From assembly GCA_964641965.1 (NCBI GenBank), contig CAZXLD010000013.1, positions 26,333-90,332 on the forward strand: a stretch of DNA of 64,000 nt. The letters are read 5' to 3'. Source of the DNA: JAJDFU01 sp964641965 (GTDB taxonomy: Bacteria; Bacteroidota; Bacteroidia; Chitinophagales; Saprospiraceae). A program made the translations under genes and the position numbers. This document shows, piece by piece, positions 28,533-38,500 of the stretch. The notes beneath the pieces are model-generated. The model was not told the origin of the DNA and searched no databases. It was given only the letters and a program-made list of their open reading frames with translations. The first letter of the stretch is position 1. Each line of letters opens with the position of its first letter.

Positions 28533-29591
28533 ATGCGATTGATACTTCCTCTTTCCCTTGCCCTTTTCTTTTCCAGTCCGATTTCAGCCCAAGACACCTT
28601 GCTAGTGGGTTACAAACTAGCTCCGCCGTTCGTGCAGCAAGAAGGGGATCGATTGTATGGTCCTTCCGTGTGGTTATGGCAGCAGATTGCCGCAGCACAT
28701 GAATTGCCTTACAAATTTGTTCCTCTTTCCCTGACAGGTATCCTGGATAGCCTCAGCGACAGTACTATCGATCTGTGTTTGTCGCCGCTCACCATTACCA
28801 GCGACCGAAGTGAACGCATGGATTTTTCTCCGCCTTATTATATTGAAGAAGCTTCCATAGTAGCACATCGGACATCAGCAGCTGACCAAGCCTTTCAATT
28901 TATTCGCTCGTTCTTCTCCCTCAATTTTTTTCGCGTTTTAGGCGGGCTCGTCATAGTCATTCTAATCTTTGGCTTTTTGGCCTGGTTGTTTGAGCGAAAA
29001 GCCAATGCGGAGGAATTTGGCAATGGAATCCGGGGGCTCTGGAATGGCTTTTGGTGGTCGGCCGTAACCATGACTACGGTAGGCTACGGGGATAAATCAC
29101 CACGCACGTTTGGGGGAAGGATCATTGCTCTGGTCTGGATGTTTACGGCAATCATTATCATTTCGGGCTTTACAGCTGGAATAGCCTCCTCATTGACCAT
29201 AACCAGCATTTCAACCTCCAGTGCACTCATCGAAGATTTTAAGGATCGGAAACTGGGTACCATCCTGAATTCAGGTACCAACCAGTGGCTTAGAGACAAC
29301 TACTACAATAAAAGGCAGAGCTTCACAGATCTCGAATCTGCACTGGAGGCCTTGCGCGAAAAACGAATTGATGCTATCGCCCACGACAAATCTCTTTTAA
29401 AGTACTTGTTGAAAAGTGATACGACCAACCATTTTCAATTGTTGAACATTGACTTTTATCCTCAATTCTATGCCATGGGTATGCGGCAGGACCTTCCGGA
29501 TGAACTACAGGAAACAATAACCGTCTCCTTACTTGACCTGACCGAGAGTCGGGAATGGCAAGTTTTATTGGCCGAATATGAGTTGAAGTAA
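28533..29591 (+). CDS. Ionotropic glutamate-receptor-type K+ channel (GluR0-like)
   Basis: A 352-aa protein. After a signal peptide (start at ATG 28533; a start at 28515 is possible), a periplasmic ligand-binding lobe S1 (about 21-120) is followed by a membrane helix, a pore loop, another helix and lobe S2 (about 225-352). The pore carries the potassium filter T182-V-G-Y-G-D187. The ligand motif SPLTITSDRSERMDFS places Arg92 where iGluRs bind the amino-acid carboxylate, and Asp285 where the amino group is bound. This is the layout of Synechocystis GluR0, so amino-acid-gated K+ flux in the inner membrane is predicted. Confidence 0.88.
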   Translation: MRLILPLSLALFFSSPISAQDTLLVGYKLAPPFVQQEGDRLYGPSVWLWQQIAAAHELPYKFVPLSLTGILDSLSDSTIDLCLSPLTITSDRSERMDFSPPYYIEEASIVAHRTSAADQAFQFIRSFFSLNFFRVLGGLVIVILIFGFLAWLFERKANAEEFGNGIRGLWNGFWWSAVTMTTVGYGDKSPRTFGGRIIALVWMFTAIIIISGFTAGIASSLTITSISTSSALIEDFKDRKLGTILNSGTNQWLRDNYYNKRQSFTDLESALEALREKRIDAIAHDKSLLKYLLKSDTTNHFQLLNIDFYPQFYAMGMRQDLPDELQETITVSLLDLTESREWQVLLAEYELK

Positions 29592-29905
29592 ATCGTACGC
29601 GTAACAAGCATCCAGCCTTAGCCTCAAGTCTCCATTCACCTTGTTTTTTCCGGCAATGGATTAAGTCAGAAAATTATAATATCTTTGCTGCGTGATAATA
29701 GATCACAGTGCTGACCATCATTGTTATTTGACAAGCAGATTTTCTTTTCTCTCCGCTGCTGCGTTTGAAAAATTCAAAATTTCCCTGTTAGGTTTTCTTT
29801 GTTGTTAGGCATTTCCTTTGGGTTGGAACTTCCCGCAAGGCATTTATTAATGCTTTAGCCTGTACTTCTTTCCGAAGGCCTTATTTTTTATTTTAATTAT
29901 TCGAA
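29592..29905 (+). promoter_or_regulatory. Promoter and long 5' leader of the RRM gene
   Basis: TATCTTTG at 29680-29687 matches the TAnnTTTG -7 element, predicting a leader of about 210 nt before the RRM start codon. The leader is pyrimidine-rich and includes an 8-bp hairpin with a TATT loop near 29838-29857. No ORF with a family match is present. Cold-shock-type autoregulation is a plausible role, by analogy with other RNA-binding protein leaders. Confidence 0.45.
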
Positions 29906-30178
29906 ATGAACATTTTTGTTGCAAAACTCAACTTTGACACTCAAAGTGAGGATCTCGTTGAAGCTTTTTCCCCATTTGGAGAAGTAGTTTCTGCTAATGT
30001 AATTATGGACAAATTCACTGGACGCTCCAGAGGGTTTGGCTTTGTAGAAATGGCATCTGATGAGGCTGGTAGAAATGCCATCAACGAACTAAATGACAGC
30101 GAACTGGATGGAAGAACCATCGTAGTCAAGAAAGCAGAACCACGCAAAGAGCGAAATAATCGCAATGACCGGTGGTAA
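29906..30178 (+). CDS. RRM-domain RNA-binding protein
   Basis: A 90-aa protein made of a single RNA recognition motif with RNP2 (IFVAKL) and RNP1 (RGFGFVEM), followed by a short basic, Asn/Arg-rich tail (KERNNRNDRW). This is the bacterial Rbp type found in cyanobacteria and Bacteroidota, often induced by cold or acting as an RNA chaperone. A strong terminator follows 9 nt after the stop. Confidence 0.94.
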   Translation: MNIFVAKLNFDTQSEDLVEAFSPFGEVVSANVIMDKFTGRSRGFGFVEMASDEAGRNAINELNDSELDGRTIVVKKAEPRKERNNRNDRW

Positions 30179-30186
30179 GATCCACC

Positions 30187-30224
30187 CTGGCAGGTTATTT
30201 TCTTATAACCTGCCAGTATTTATT
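30187..30224 (+). terminator. Strong terminator after the RRM gene
   Basis: A perfect 12-bp stem CTGGCAGGTTAT (30187-30198) / ATAACCTGCCAG (30205-30216) with a 6-nt loop and a T-rich tail. It lies between convergent transcription units and might also end the minus-strand operon whose last gene stops at 30272. Confidence 0.85.
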
Positions 30225-30271
30225 CTTCCAAAAACCAACCGGGGATACAGGATCAATACTGTGGCCGTCTA

Positions 30272-31066
30272 TTATTGTACCTCCCCCCTTGTCCCTTCCC
30301 GCTCCAGACACTGAATGTTGTAAGCAAAATTGCAGTTTTCGCAGTCCTTTATTTTTAGTGTCGCAATTCCAACCACTTTTCCATCCATATTCAGCACCGG
30401 GCTACCACTGCTCCCTGGTGAAATGGCTGCATCAATCTGGATAAGGTCGTCGGGGGCTACCATGGCGCGTAAGGAAGAAATTACTCCTCGAGTCAGGGTT
30501 TGCTCCAATCCCCTTGGATTACCCAAAACCAATATGTCATCTCCAACACGCGGCGTTTTACTAGCCTGTGCAAGGCAAGTGAACGGGCCACCCCGCACCT
30601 CAAAAACAACAAAGTCAAATTGATCTGAGGATTTCAGAACCCTAGTGACTTCGTATTGAGCCTGGTCTTTGGTTTGTATCAACCAACGATAGCCTCCCTG
30701 AAAAACATGTTCGTTGCTCACTCCTACCCCTTTGGAGTCAATCATAAAGCCAGAGCCCTGTTTAATTACATCGCCCTGCTGATTTAAAGTCAATACTAAA
30801 AAAGTTCCTGGAGCAGTGGCTTCTGCAATATCCGCAACAGAACTCTTGCTAGGCAGTTGCACACAATCGCCTTTTGCAATTTGGCTGGGCACAAGCTGAG
30901 GCGTATTCCTGGAAGGCTGGTCCGGTTGGACTTCATTCCTAGCCAGCGGAGACCTTTCCCGATTGCTATCCATTCGATTGGAGGTCCGTCCTGACCTGGA
31001 ACATCTGGAACATCCCACGAGACTAAGCGCGAATAAAAAAATAAGGGTGATTCCGATATAGCGCAT
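30272..31066 (-). CDS. Trypsin-like serine protease lipoprotein (last gene of the motor cluster)
   Basis: A 264-aa protein with a lipoprotein signal (LVGC, Cys19), a ~55-residue low-complexity linker rich in Arg, Ser, Asn and Pro, and a trypsin-like fold. The triad is His120 (SNEHVF), Asp151 (SDQFDFVVFEV) and Ser220 (SPGSSGSPV). It lacks a PDZ domain, unlike DegP/HtrA. Four Cys near the C-terminus (DCENCNF, IQC) and earlier could form disulfides. It follows the MotB-like gene by 58 nt on the same strand, so it is probably part of that operon and acts in the periplasm, for example in regulated cleavage. Confidence 0.85.
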   Translation of the reverse strand: MRYIGITLIFLFALSLVGCSRCSRSGRTSNRMDSNRERSPLARNEVQPDQPSRNTPQLVPSQIAKGDCVQLPSKSSVADIAEATAPGTFLVLTLNQQGDVIKQGSGFMIDSKGVGVSNEHVFQGGYRWLIQTKDQAQYEVTRVLKSSDQFDFVVFEVRGGPFTCLAQASKTPRVGDDILVLGNPRGLEQTLTRGVISSLRAMVAPDDLIQIDAAISPGSSGSPVLNMDGKVVGIATLKIKDCENCNFAYNIQCLEREGTRGEVQ

Positions 31067-31124
31067 CCTTTTAGAATTTTAAATGCTCAATTCAAATTGA
31101 TAATTGAAACCTGAAAATTGATAA

Positions 31125-31769
31125 TCATATTTCTCCCACTTTCGGAATAATATGTATTAAAAACCGTTGATTTTTAGGTGGTCGGTCCGGTTGTGCTCTA
31201 GGCAAGCCGCCTTCGCCGCTACCCGCCACAATCAATTCAATATCACTGCGATCATTCATGTTAATGGCCCGCGTCTCCCAAAACCGCAATAAGGAAAGCG
31301 CGCGTCGATAACTCAATTCATCATTCCCGGAAAAACCGTCACGGGAAGCTTGCCCCTCAATGATCACCAGAAATTGAACTTGCTTATCACCTCGATTTAC
31401 ACGTTCCTGATTTCGTTGCTCTACTAACTCAATAATACGTTTCCCCGCATCCTCTAATTGCAATCGGGTAGGGACGGAATTACTGGAATAAATGTTATCT
31501 CCCCCTGAAGGAAATCGAATTGGAATATTCAGGACATGCTTGCGGTAAATTGGATCATAGGCGAAAAATTGGCTGTCGATCGAGTTTACGGCTTCTTGTA
31601 TCTCTTTGATTTTAGCCAGTTGGTCGGCATCTGCCTGCAATTGCCCTTGCTGAATTTTTAACAACACGAACGTAAGTACATACAGTACGAGCATGACGAA
31701 AAATAAACTCGTCATCAGATCGGAATAACTCACCCAAAAGAAATCTCCGGAACGTCCTGGTTTTCCCAT
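31125..31769 (-). CDS. MotB/ZorB-like stator protein with OmpA-like domain
   Basis: A 214-aa protein starting at ATG 31769; the frame is open further upstream but only from a TTG. A short cytoplasmic N-terminus precedes a membrane helix with WVSYSDLMTSLFF, where Asp17 matches the ion-carrying Asp of MotB, ExbD and ZorB. The periplasmic C-terminal part is OmpA-like (IEGQASRDGF, LSYRRALSLLRFW, GSGEGGLP, NQRFLIHI). The usual peptidoglycan-binding HTD of the family is replaced by QAS, so cell-wall anchoring may be altered. It is immediately downstream of the MotA-like gene and is predicted to form a proton- or sodium-driven complex with it. Confidence 0.87.
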   Translation of the reverse strand: MGKPGRSGDFFWVSYSDLMTSLFFVMLVLYVLTFVLLKIQQGQLQADADQLAKIKEIQEAVNSIDSQFFAYDPIYRKHVLNIPIRFPSGGDNIYSSNSVPTRLQLEDAGKRIIELVEQRNQERVNRGDKQVQFLVIIEGQASRDGFSGNDELSYRRALSLLRFWETRAINMNDRSDIELIVAGSGEGGLPRAQPDRPPKNQRFLIHIIPKVGEI

Positions 31770-31973
31770 AAGGTTTTCAATTGCTGCAAATGATATGCAA
31801 TGACAAGATCTCTTCCGATGAGGCCAGTAGCCCAACGGTTAAATGCCTGAACATAGCTACTAATCCGAAAAAAATCTACCAAGAGGTCCGGCCAAGAGCC
31901 CAAGCCAAACTCCTATCCTTCCTTCCTCGAAATCCGACACTACTAGGAGCATTATCTTTACATGGAGCTCCTT

Positions 31974-33815
31974 CTAAGAGCTGGCCAATAGAATGTACAC
32001 CACAAAACCAATTCCTCCTACCATAATACCAGATGCCAATACTAGTGCAATCACAGTCAACCAGGATTCGACTCTACGCAACCGAGATGGTCGCTTTCCA
32101 CCCTCCACCTGTTGGGTTAGCACCTCGCGCAATGCTTTGGATTCAGCCTGAAATGCCGTTAATGCAGCTGCAATTTCAGATTTGGTAGTCTTTTCGGCTT
32201 CGATATACTCTCTAAGCTGCTCATTCAGTTCACCTACCGCTTGCAGGTTGTTTAATACGGTTACGTTTTCAGCCATGGTGGTCGAAAGCCGCTCCTGAAA
32301 TACTTCCGCTTTTTCTGTAATCCGGGAAAGGACCTGCTGATTGGTACCTTCCAGACCTTCTAGGGTACGCTCCATCTCCTGTTGATGCTCTGTGAGGAAG
32401 ATAGAGAATTGCTGAAGCCGGTTTCTGGCCGTATCCTCCAACTTACCCAGGCTTTCGGAGATGGAATTATCGACTTGAGCAACCGCCCGGTTTATAACGG
32501 CTCCCCTATGCTCGAGATCTGAAAAATGGGTGCTTAGAAAATGTTGTAATTGACCATTTTGCTGGAGATTGCTGTGTATTTGGTCTGTTATCGCTCCTAC
32601 CGCTTCTGTGCGGTCCAATACGCTTAACAGTCTGCGATTTAATTCTGCGGACTGACCTACAAATTCATTTACCTGCTGCAGATACCCTTGAAATCGATCC
32701 AGTTGATCGGTACTCTTCCCCAACGCCTCCACACTTTCCTGAATATGCGCTAGCGTATTGACATTCGACTTGACAACCTGGGTAAAATCGGCCTGCTCCA
32801 ATCGAAGGAGTACTTCCTTCTGCGTCTCTACCGTCTTTAACAGGTTGGTGGAATCAGCTCCCAGCAGGGCCAAATTTTCCTTGAACTGCTCATTGAAGTG
32901 CTGAAAATTCAAACGAAGGTCGTGAATGCTAGCCGTCATATTTTGCGAAAGCACTGGCAGCAATTCCATTTGGGTGAACGTGAGAAAATGGTTCTTCCGT
33001 TGTTCCACCTGTTCCAATGCGCCCCTGAAAAACCAACCGGAATTCACAGTCGTCAGCAACAAGCCGCTAAAACTGGCAATCATGGCAATCTTTACGCCTC
33101 CCAAAAGAATATTGATTCCTTCTGCAAAAGCGGCACTGGCCTGACTGGAGCTGGACGTAAAGAGCTCCACTCCCATGTTGGGCATGTTGAACAACCCGAT
33201 CACAATACCTAACATGGTCCCCATTAATCCCAAATAAAGCGGTACGGGCATCGCGGTCCGAACCTCCTGCTCAACAGTGTCTGTATTGCGGTCTACAATG
33301 TCCTTGATGAGCATGAAATCCGCCACAGAGCCTTTATTACGCAGCAAGTAGATATTGAGGGAGTACAAGATGTCCTCCAAAACCCGATTATGTGAAGGTT
33401 GCTCCAGCCAAACAAAGGGTACCACCTCAGCGGAGTCAACAGATACGTACCGCCGTACTTCTTCAAAGTTGGCAATGCGCAATTCCTTGGGAACATTACC
33501 TGTATCTTTAAATAAATCGTCTACCTGGTCCACCGGCAGGGGCCTTTGATAATAATAAATCAAGATATCCCCCTGCTTATCAGGATTGGTCAGCAAGAAC
33601 TGCTTGACCATCTCTATGATAGTAGTCGGTTCAAGCTTGGAGAGCACTTCATGCGCCACGCGCAAGGTAATCTTTCGATACCCCGCCTTTTTGGGAAATA
33701 TCCCCTTCAGGAGTTTTAACCTGGAACGGGTCCCAAAAAACACCCACAACTGGATCCCTACGATCACAGTCACCAGGACAATCTCCTGAAAGGTTATGCT
33801 AAAAAAGCTTTCCAT
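31974..33815 (-). CDS. MotA/ExbB/ZorA-like channel protein with long coiled tail
   Basis: A 613-aa membrane protein. Helix 1 lies at about residues 8-28, then a ~160-residue cytoplasmic domain, helix 2 at 189-209 (PLYLGLMGTMLGIVIGL, the MotA/TolQ/ExbB signature) and helix 3 at about 236-262. A coiled-coil tail of about 300 residues follows (265-575), and a final hydrophobic helix at about 585-611 returns to the membrane. Zorya ZorA also has a long cytoplasmic tail but I know of no C-terminal membrane helix there. With the MotB-like partner it should form an ion-driven motor; the tail probably couples it to other cluster proteins. Confidence 0.87.
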   Translation of the reverse strand: MESFFSITFQEIVLVTVIVGIQLWVFFGTRSRLKLLKGIFPKKAGYRKITLRVAHEVLSKLEPTTIIEMVKQFLLTNPDKQGDILIYYYQRPLPVDQVDDLFKDTGNVPKELRIANFEEVRRYVSVDSAEVVPFVWLEQPSHNRVLEDILYSLNIYLLRNKGSVADFMLIKDIVDRNTDTVEQEVRTAMPVPLYLGLMGTMLGIVIGLFNMPNMGVELFTSSSSQASAAFAEGINILLGGVKIAMIASFSGLLLTTVNSGWFFRGALEQVEQRKNHFLTFTQMELLPVLSQNMTASIHDLRLNFQHFNEQFKENLALLGADSTNLLKTVETQKEVLLRLEQADFTQVVKSNVNTLAHIQESVEALGKSTDQLDRFQGYLQQVNEFVGQSAELNRRLLSVLDRTEAVGAITDQIHSNLQQNGQLQHFLSTHFSDLEHRGAVINRAVAQVDNSISESLGKLEDTARNRLQQFSIFLTEHQQEMERTLEGLEGTNQQVLSRITEKAEVFQERLSTTMAENVTVLNNLQAVGELNEQLREYIEAEKTTKSEIAAALTAFQAESKALREVLTQQVEGGKRPSRLRRVESWLTVIALVLASGIMVGGIGFVVYILLASS

Positions 33816-33995
33816 CTTTTAGGTTACTCGTGTGTGTTGTGAAACCCGGTTTCGGAGTCTCCGTGTTTCTTGGTGCTTTAGGGTCTCCTTGTTTGAAGAT
33901 TCGTAATTGGATAAGATGAAATAGCTGGAACCTGTTCAAGTTGTCCCCTCACTTTTTCATTCCTTCATTTTCTTCATTCCTCCATTCCTCCCGTT

Positions 33996-35261
33996 CTACT
34001 GTTCAAACCGAATCCTGGCCTTTTTAACAACCCGCCATAAAGGACCGTCCAATTGAGCCTCCCCATCTTCCAGGGTACGAATGGACCGGGCATCTTTGTT
34101 GAAACTATTTTCGTATTCACAAACCGCCTCCAGGTATTCGCCGGGATATTTCAAAGCCTCCAATAGATTTTCCGGTGTACTCAAAAATGAAAAGGTCGCT
34201 TTCTGCTGATCTTGGGCCTTCGTTTTAAAATGAAACAGACTTAAGCCATCCTGCTCTTCGGTCTTGTGCGCATCCTTAAACGTGCTTTCTGCTATCGGTG
34301 CTGGAAAATAATAATGCTTGGATAACGGAATGTCGAAGACAACTACTGGCTGGGACATGTTGGGCGCTACATCGCTCCCTTCCTTCGTATCTACCAACGT
34401 ATCCTCGGGATTTGCGTTTTCCCTGGACTTGGCCTCTAATTCGAGTTGAGCTGCTTCCAGTCTGGCTTTCAATGACCTGTTCTCCTCCTCAAGCACCCGA
34501 ATTCGATGCTCCATCTCCTGGTTCCGGGCCGCCCATTCATTTTCTTTTGTTTTCCAGTCTTGTTCCATTGCACCTGATTTTCGCTGTTGGCGTATGAGGA
34601 GAAAGGCAAGTCCCACTAACAAAAACCAGGGGATAATGGAAAAGACGCCCCCTCCCCTTCGCTTTGGTTCAGGTTCATCGGCCTGCGGCTCGACTATCTC
34701 TGAATCCGGTTCCTGGCTCTGCGGACTTACGGGCTTAACCAATGTTCTGGTCAAACTACCGGTAGGGCTAGTCTTGAGACTGTAGCGCTGGTCCGGATGA
34801 ATAGGCCTAGGGACCATATCATTCAGCATCCACCGCTCCAACTCCTTTCGTTCCGGTGTGCGTGTGAAAAATGCGCTCAGAATAGGTGTGGCTGTGAACT
34901 CTTTGAGCAGGGCTTGTACGTCTGCATAGGTTAACCCTTGAAAACCGGCACTTTTCCAGTCTACCGTTTTTTGATAAATGATATAAGTCAATTCCTCATT
35001 TCGATTTTTGTCCTGACAACAGGATCGCAGGATTTCTAACAACCCATTAATGGTAGGCACGGTCTCCACATTACACAATTCGGCAGGTCCTCCTTCTCCA
35101 CAAAGGGACATGCGGTTCATTTCCCACGCTACACTGTCAATTTTTTCACCCAAATAAATGGTGTCTAGCTGAGCCATTAGCAGGTGGCCAGACATAACCA
35201 GGACCAAAGCACCGATCCATTGCATCATCTTGGTTGCACTCACTTTGAATTTGGTTTTCAT
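33996..35261 (-). CDS. Single-span coiled-coil membrane protein of the motor cluster
   Basis: The start at ATG 35261 gives 421 aa with signal peptide (QWIGALVLVMSGHLLMAQ). An N-terminal periplasmic domain (about 30-150) has several Cys, then a Pro/Glu-rich linker, a membrane helix at about 206-224 (FSIIPWFLLVGLAFLLI), a cytoplasmic coiled coil at about 232-283, and a C-terminal beta-rich domain of about 115 residues (YYFPAPIAES ... LWRVVKKARIRFEQ). That C-terminal domain looks like one I have seen in other Bacteroidota membrane proteins but cannot name. It could link periplasmic sensing to the cytoplasmic NTPases. Upstream gap to the ATPase gene is 246 nt. Confidence 0.75.
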   Translation of the reverse strand: MKTKFKVSATKMMQWIGALVLVMSGHLLMAQLDTIYLGEKIDSVAWEMNRMSLCGEGGPAELCNVETVPTINGLLEILRSCCQDKNRNEELTYIIYQKTVDWKSAGFQGLTYADVQALLKEFTATPILSAFFTRTPERKELERWMLNDMVPRPIHPDQRYSLKTSPTGSLTRTLVKPVSPQSQEPDSEIVEPQADEPEPKRRGGGVFSIIPWFLLVGLAFLLIRQQRKSGAMEQDWKTKENEWAARNQEMEHRIRVLEEENRSLKARLEAAQLELEAKSRENANPEDTLVDTKEGSDVAPNMSQPVVVFDIPLSKHYYFPAPIAESTFKDAHKTEEQDGLSLFHFKTKAQDQQKATFSFLSTPENLLEALKYPGEYLEAVCEYENSFNKDARSIRTLEDGEAQLDGPLWRVVKKARIRFEQ

Positions 35262-35507
35262 TTGAAAGCTCATCAACCGTATCCTTAGAATTATTCCCCA
35301 GCCAGTTTCTAGACCTTGTTTTAAATTCGCAAATGATGGCAAAATTTGTCATTTTTTTGGTTAAACAAGGCACAGATTCGGAATCCTAGCAGCGCTACGA
35401 CGCCCGGTTCTGCAACGCAGTACAACCGAAAAAGTGGCCATTTGGCCGCAGCGTACAAATTTGAAACAGGCTCTTAAACTGAATATCCATTAATAGGTAC
35501 GATTATT

Positions 35508-38500
35508 CTAATCCATTTGTGAAATCGAATAGGCCAATCGATTAATTACACCGATCAAGGGGAAAAAGAATAGCGTCTCTTCGACCCGAATGTTGGTTTC
35601 AGGAAGCTCCTTCTTTCTGGTTTCAAGTCCTTCCTGTAGAAAATCGTCGACATCTTCCTTCATTTTACTGCGGGCAATATCAACAGCATCGGCAGTCACA
35701 CCGAACCGTTTATTGAATGCCAACTTGTCGTTCAACTTGAAAAAGAAGTCGTAAAATCCCTTATAATCTTGAAGTAATTCCTCCTGAAATTCCCGATTGA
35801 TCGTATCATATCGGGTTGAATCGTCCGAGAAGGGATGATCTTCCAAACCTAAATAAGCCACTGTCATATCTTCAATTTCCTCCAAGGAAAAAGTTTCCTT
35901 CATCATCAATCCGCCCCGGCAGGTTGCTTCTTTTGGTTCATCCTTTTCGCGATACACATTCAAATTGGAATCTTCGGCACCCTTATCCCGGTAAACTTCA
36001 TCAAAGATGGTTTTCGCCAGGTTACTGATCCGCTCGTCGCTGGAGGAGATAAATTGCAATACGCGGGAACCGTTTCCACTAAAGGTGATATACCTAGGTT
36101 TTTCTAGTTCCCTGGCCTTCATCAATTTGGCTACATGGTACATGATGGCCGTGAAAAAGAGAACAAACACCAACCGGATGTGGTCATCATTTTTCAACAG
36201 TTCCGTAAAGGATATGGGTAAATTCCGACGGCGGATCTCCAGGTTATCTTCCAGGGAAAAGAAAAAGGCGATGACGTCAATCGACTTGTTCTCTTCCACC
36301 AATTTATTCAATACATCTTCGAGATCTGTCAGGTTATTGGTAGAAAGTAACCGCTGGATCTGTGGGTAATAGCGCTGCACAAATCCATTGGTATTGGCGG
36401 CACCATACTCACTGTAGGCATCTCCGAAGATAGAATTTGCTGCAAACCGAAAAGAAGTGATAATGGAAGGACGATTGTGTTGAAAAACCACAACATCCGA
36501 AGTACCGCCACCAATATCAATGGCCACTACCGGTTTACTGGCGGCGGTGATGTTCATTCGGTTTCGGTAGTAATAAAAAGGTGAAATACTTTCTGGTAAT
36601 TTCCCAAGCGGCGCCTGGCCGCCGATATATTGATTGTATACGGCATTCCACATTTCCTCCAGCGCATCGACCCTTGCCATGGTCATGTTGGATGGATAAA
36701 ACCAAGTGATCTTGGTCTGCTTTAAATGCCCCCGGTTCAACAATACCTTGGCCCGGATCATAAACATCAACTTCTCCAAAAAGGCCCGTACCCGGCGCTT
36801 GGAGTCCATATCCATGGTATAATTGGACCATTTCAAGTTGGTACGGATCTCGGAATGACCGGGAATCAATCGTTTACCGTAGATAAACGGGATATTAAAA
36901 TCGGCTAAGGTATAGGTAGGTTGCCCAAAATCAATATTATGTCGCTCGGCCAAGACCGTTCGCTGGGGGAAGCTCATATTGGAATCCCGGCCGATCCGTT
37001 CCGGAAAAAGGTCTTCCGGAATTTTCAGGATATCGATGACCCGCATGCGACGCATGTATTCACTCCCTTCCTCCAGCGGGTGCAGAGTGCCAACCTGCAG
37101 GTCGCCCTCTGTAATATCAAATGGCCTCGGGGTTCCACTCGCTCCCTCCTTGTATTCCAAATGAGTATTTGTAGTTCCAAAATCAATCGAAAAATGAAAC
37201 TCTTTCGACCCAATAGAATGCATAACCAAATTGGGAATCAGAATACCTTTGGCCAATCCATTATCCAGCTCAATGGCATCGAACTCCCGATTGAGCACAT
37301 AAATTTTGGTGTGGGCATTATCCCCTGGCGCAGTTCGGTTGACGTGAGCCGTAGGCTTTACAGTTTGATTGGAATCTGATCGGATAAACCGAAGCGAATA
37401 ATCCCGGTTGGGCAGATTGTCTTTGTCTACCAACATTACTCGATAGGGTCTTTCCTCCTCAAAATTGCCCATTCCGATAAATGGAAAGATGGAAACTCCG
37501 AAAGGAGCTTCAAAAATCACCCCTCGGTTGGCGTCCGGATCCGGATGCTCCGGCAGGGTGCTGCTGGATTTGTAATAAATTCGTTCAAACTTGATGTATT
37601 CACCCTGCTTTTTGATCGGGATTCGCAGGGTAACCTTCACACCGGTAGCCAGCCGTTCCATTTCCAGCATAGGCTTTCCATCATCCACAATCCCCTTTAG
37701 TTCTTCGGGGCTGAAATAATCAAACAGCATGGGCTTGATGGGCAATAAAAATCCGCGATTATCCTCCGTATCCCCTCCGGGCAGATCCTTCAGATGCCCA
37801 TCAAAGTATTTTTCCTTATTGATCGGATAAAAAAGCTCAATCAAATAATCCTCCAACAAATCACTGACTACCAAAAAAGGATGCTGGATCTGCTCTAAAC
37901 CAGGCAGCTTTCGCTCCTCCAACGGTTCGCGCACCCGGTTTGGAATGGGCAACCCCTTCGGATAGGGATGTGAATAATAGATGAGATCTTCCTGATGCCT
38001 GCTTTTGCCTCCATGCCCGTGCTGCAAGACCAATGGCTTCTTTTCCATAGCCATGAACCTGGTGGAGTGCGACCGAATCTCAAAATCGCTGCTGGATGTT
38101 AACTCGTCCTGTCGGGTGCGCAATACGAGATCCAATACATAGGCAAACTCGTGGGTACCACTTATAGAAATTTCCTTGAAATGATCCTTGTAGAAATCTT
38201 TCGTCAGGTTGGTGAGTTCGATATAAAAGTCCCGGTTTTCCGCAGCAATTTTATTTCGGGTGGCATTCAGGTATTCATTTACTTCCCGAAACCGCTGTCC
38301 AAAATCCGGATAGGCAGCGCTTAACGCAAATAGGAACAACTGAAATTGAGAATCTCGGTCATGCAAATGGGTATAGCTCTGATCAAACAAAACATCCCCA
38401 TTCGGCATGGTGATATGAGCATAAGTGTGCGGGTTAGGCGAGGCGAAAAATAGAGTAGATGGAGATGTTCCACCCACGACCCGTTCCGGATCATTATCAA

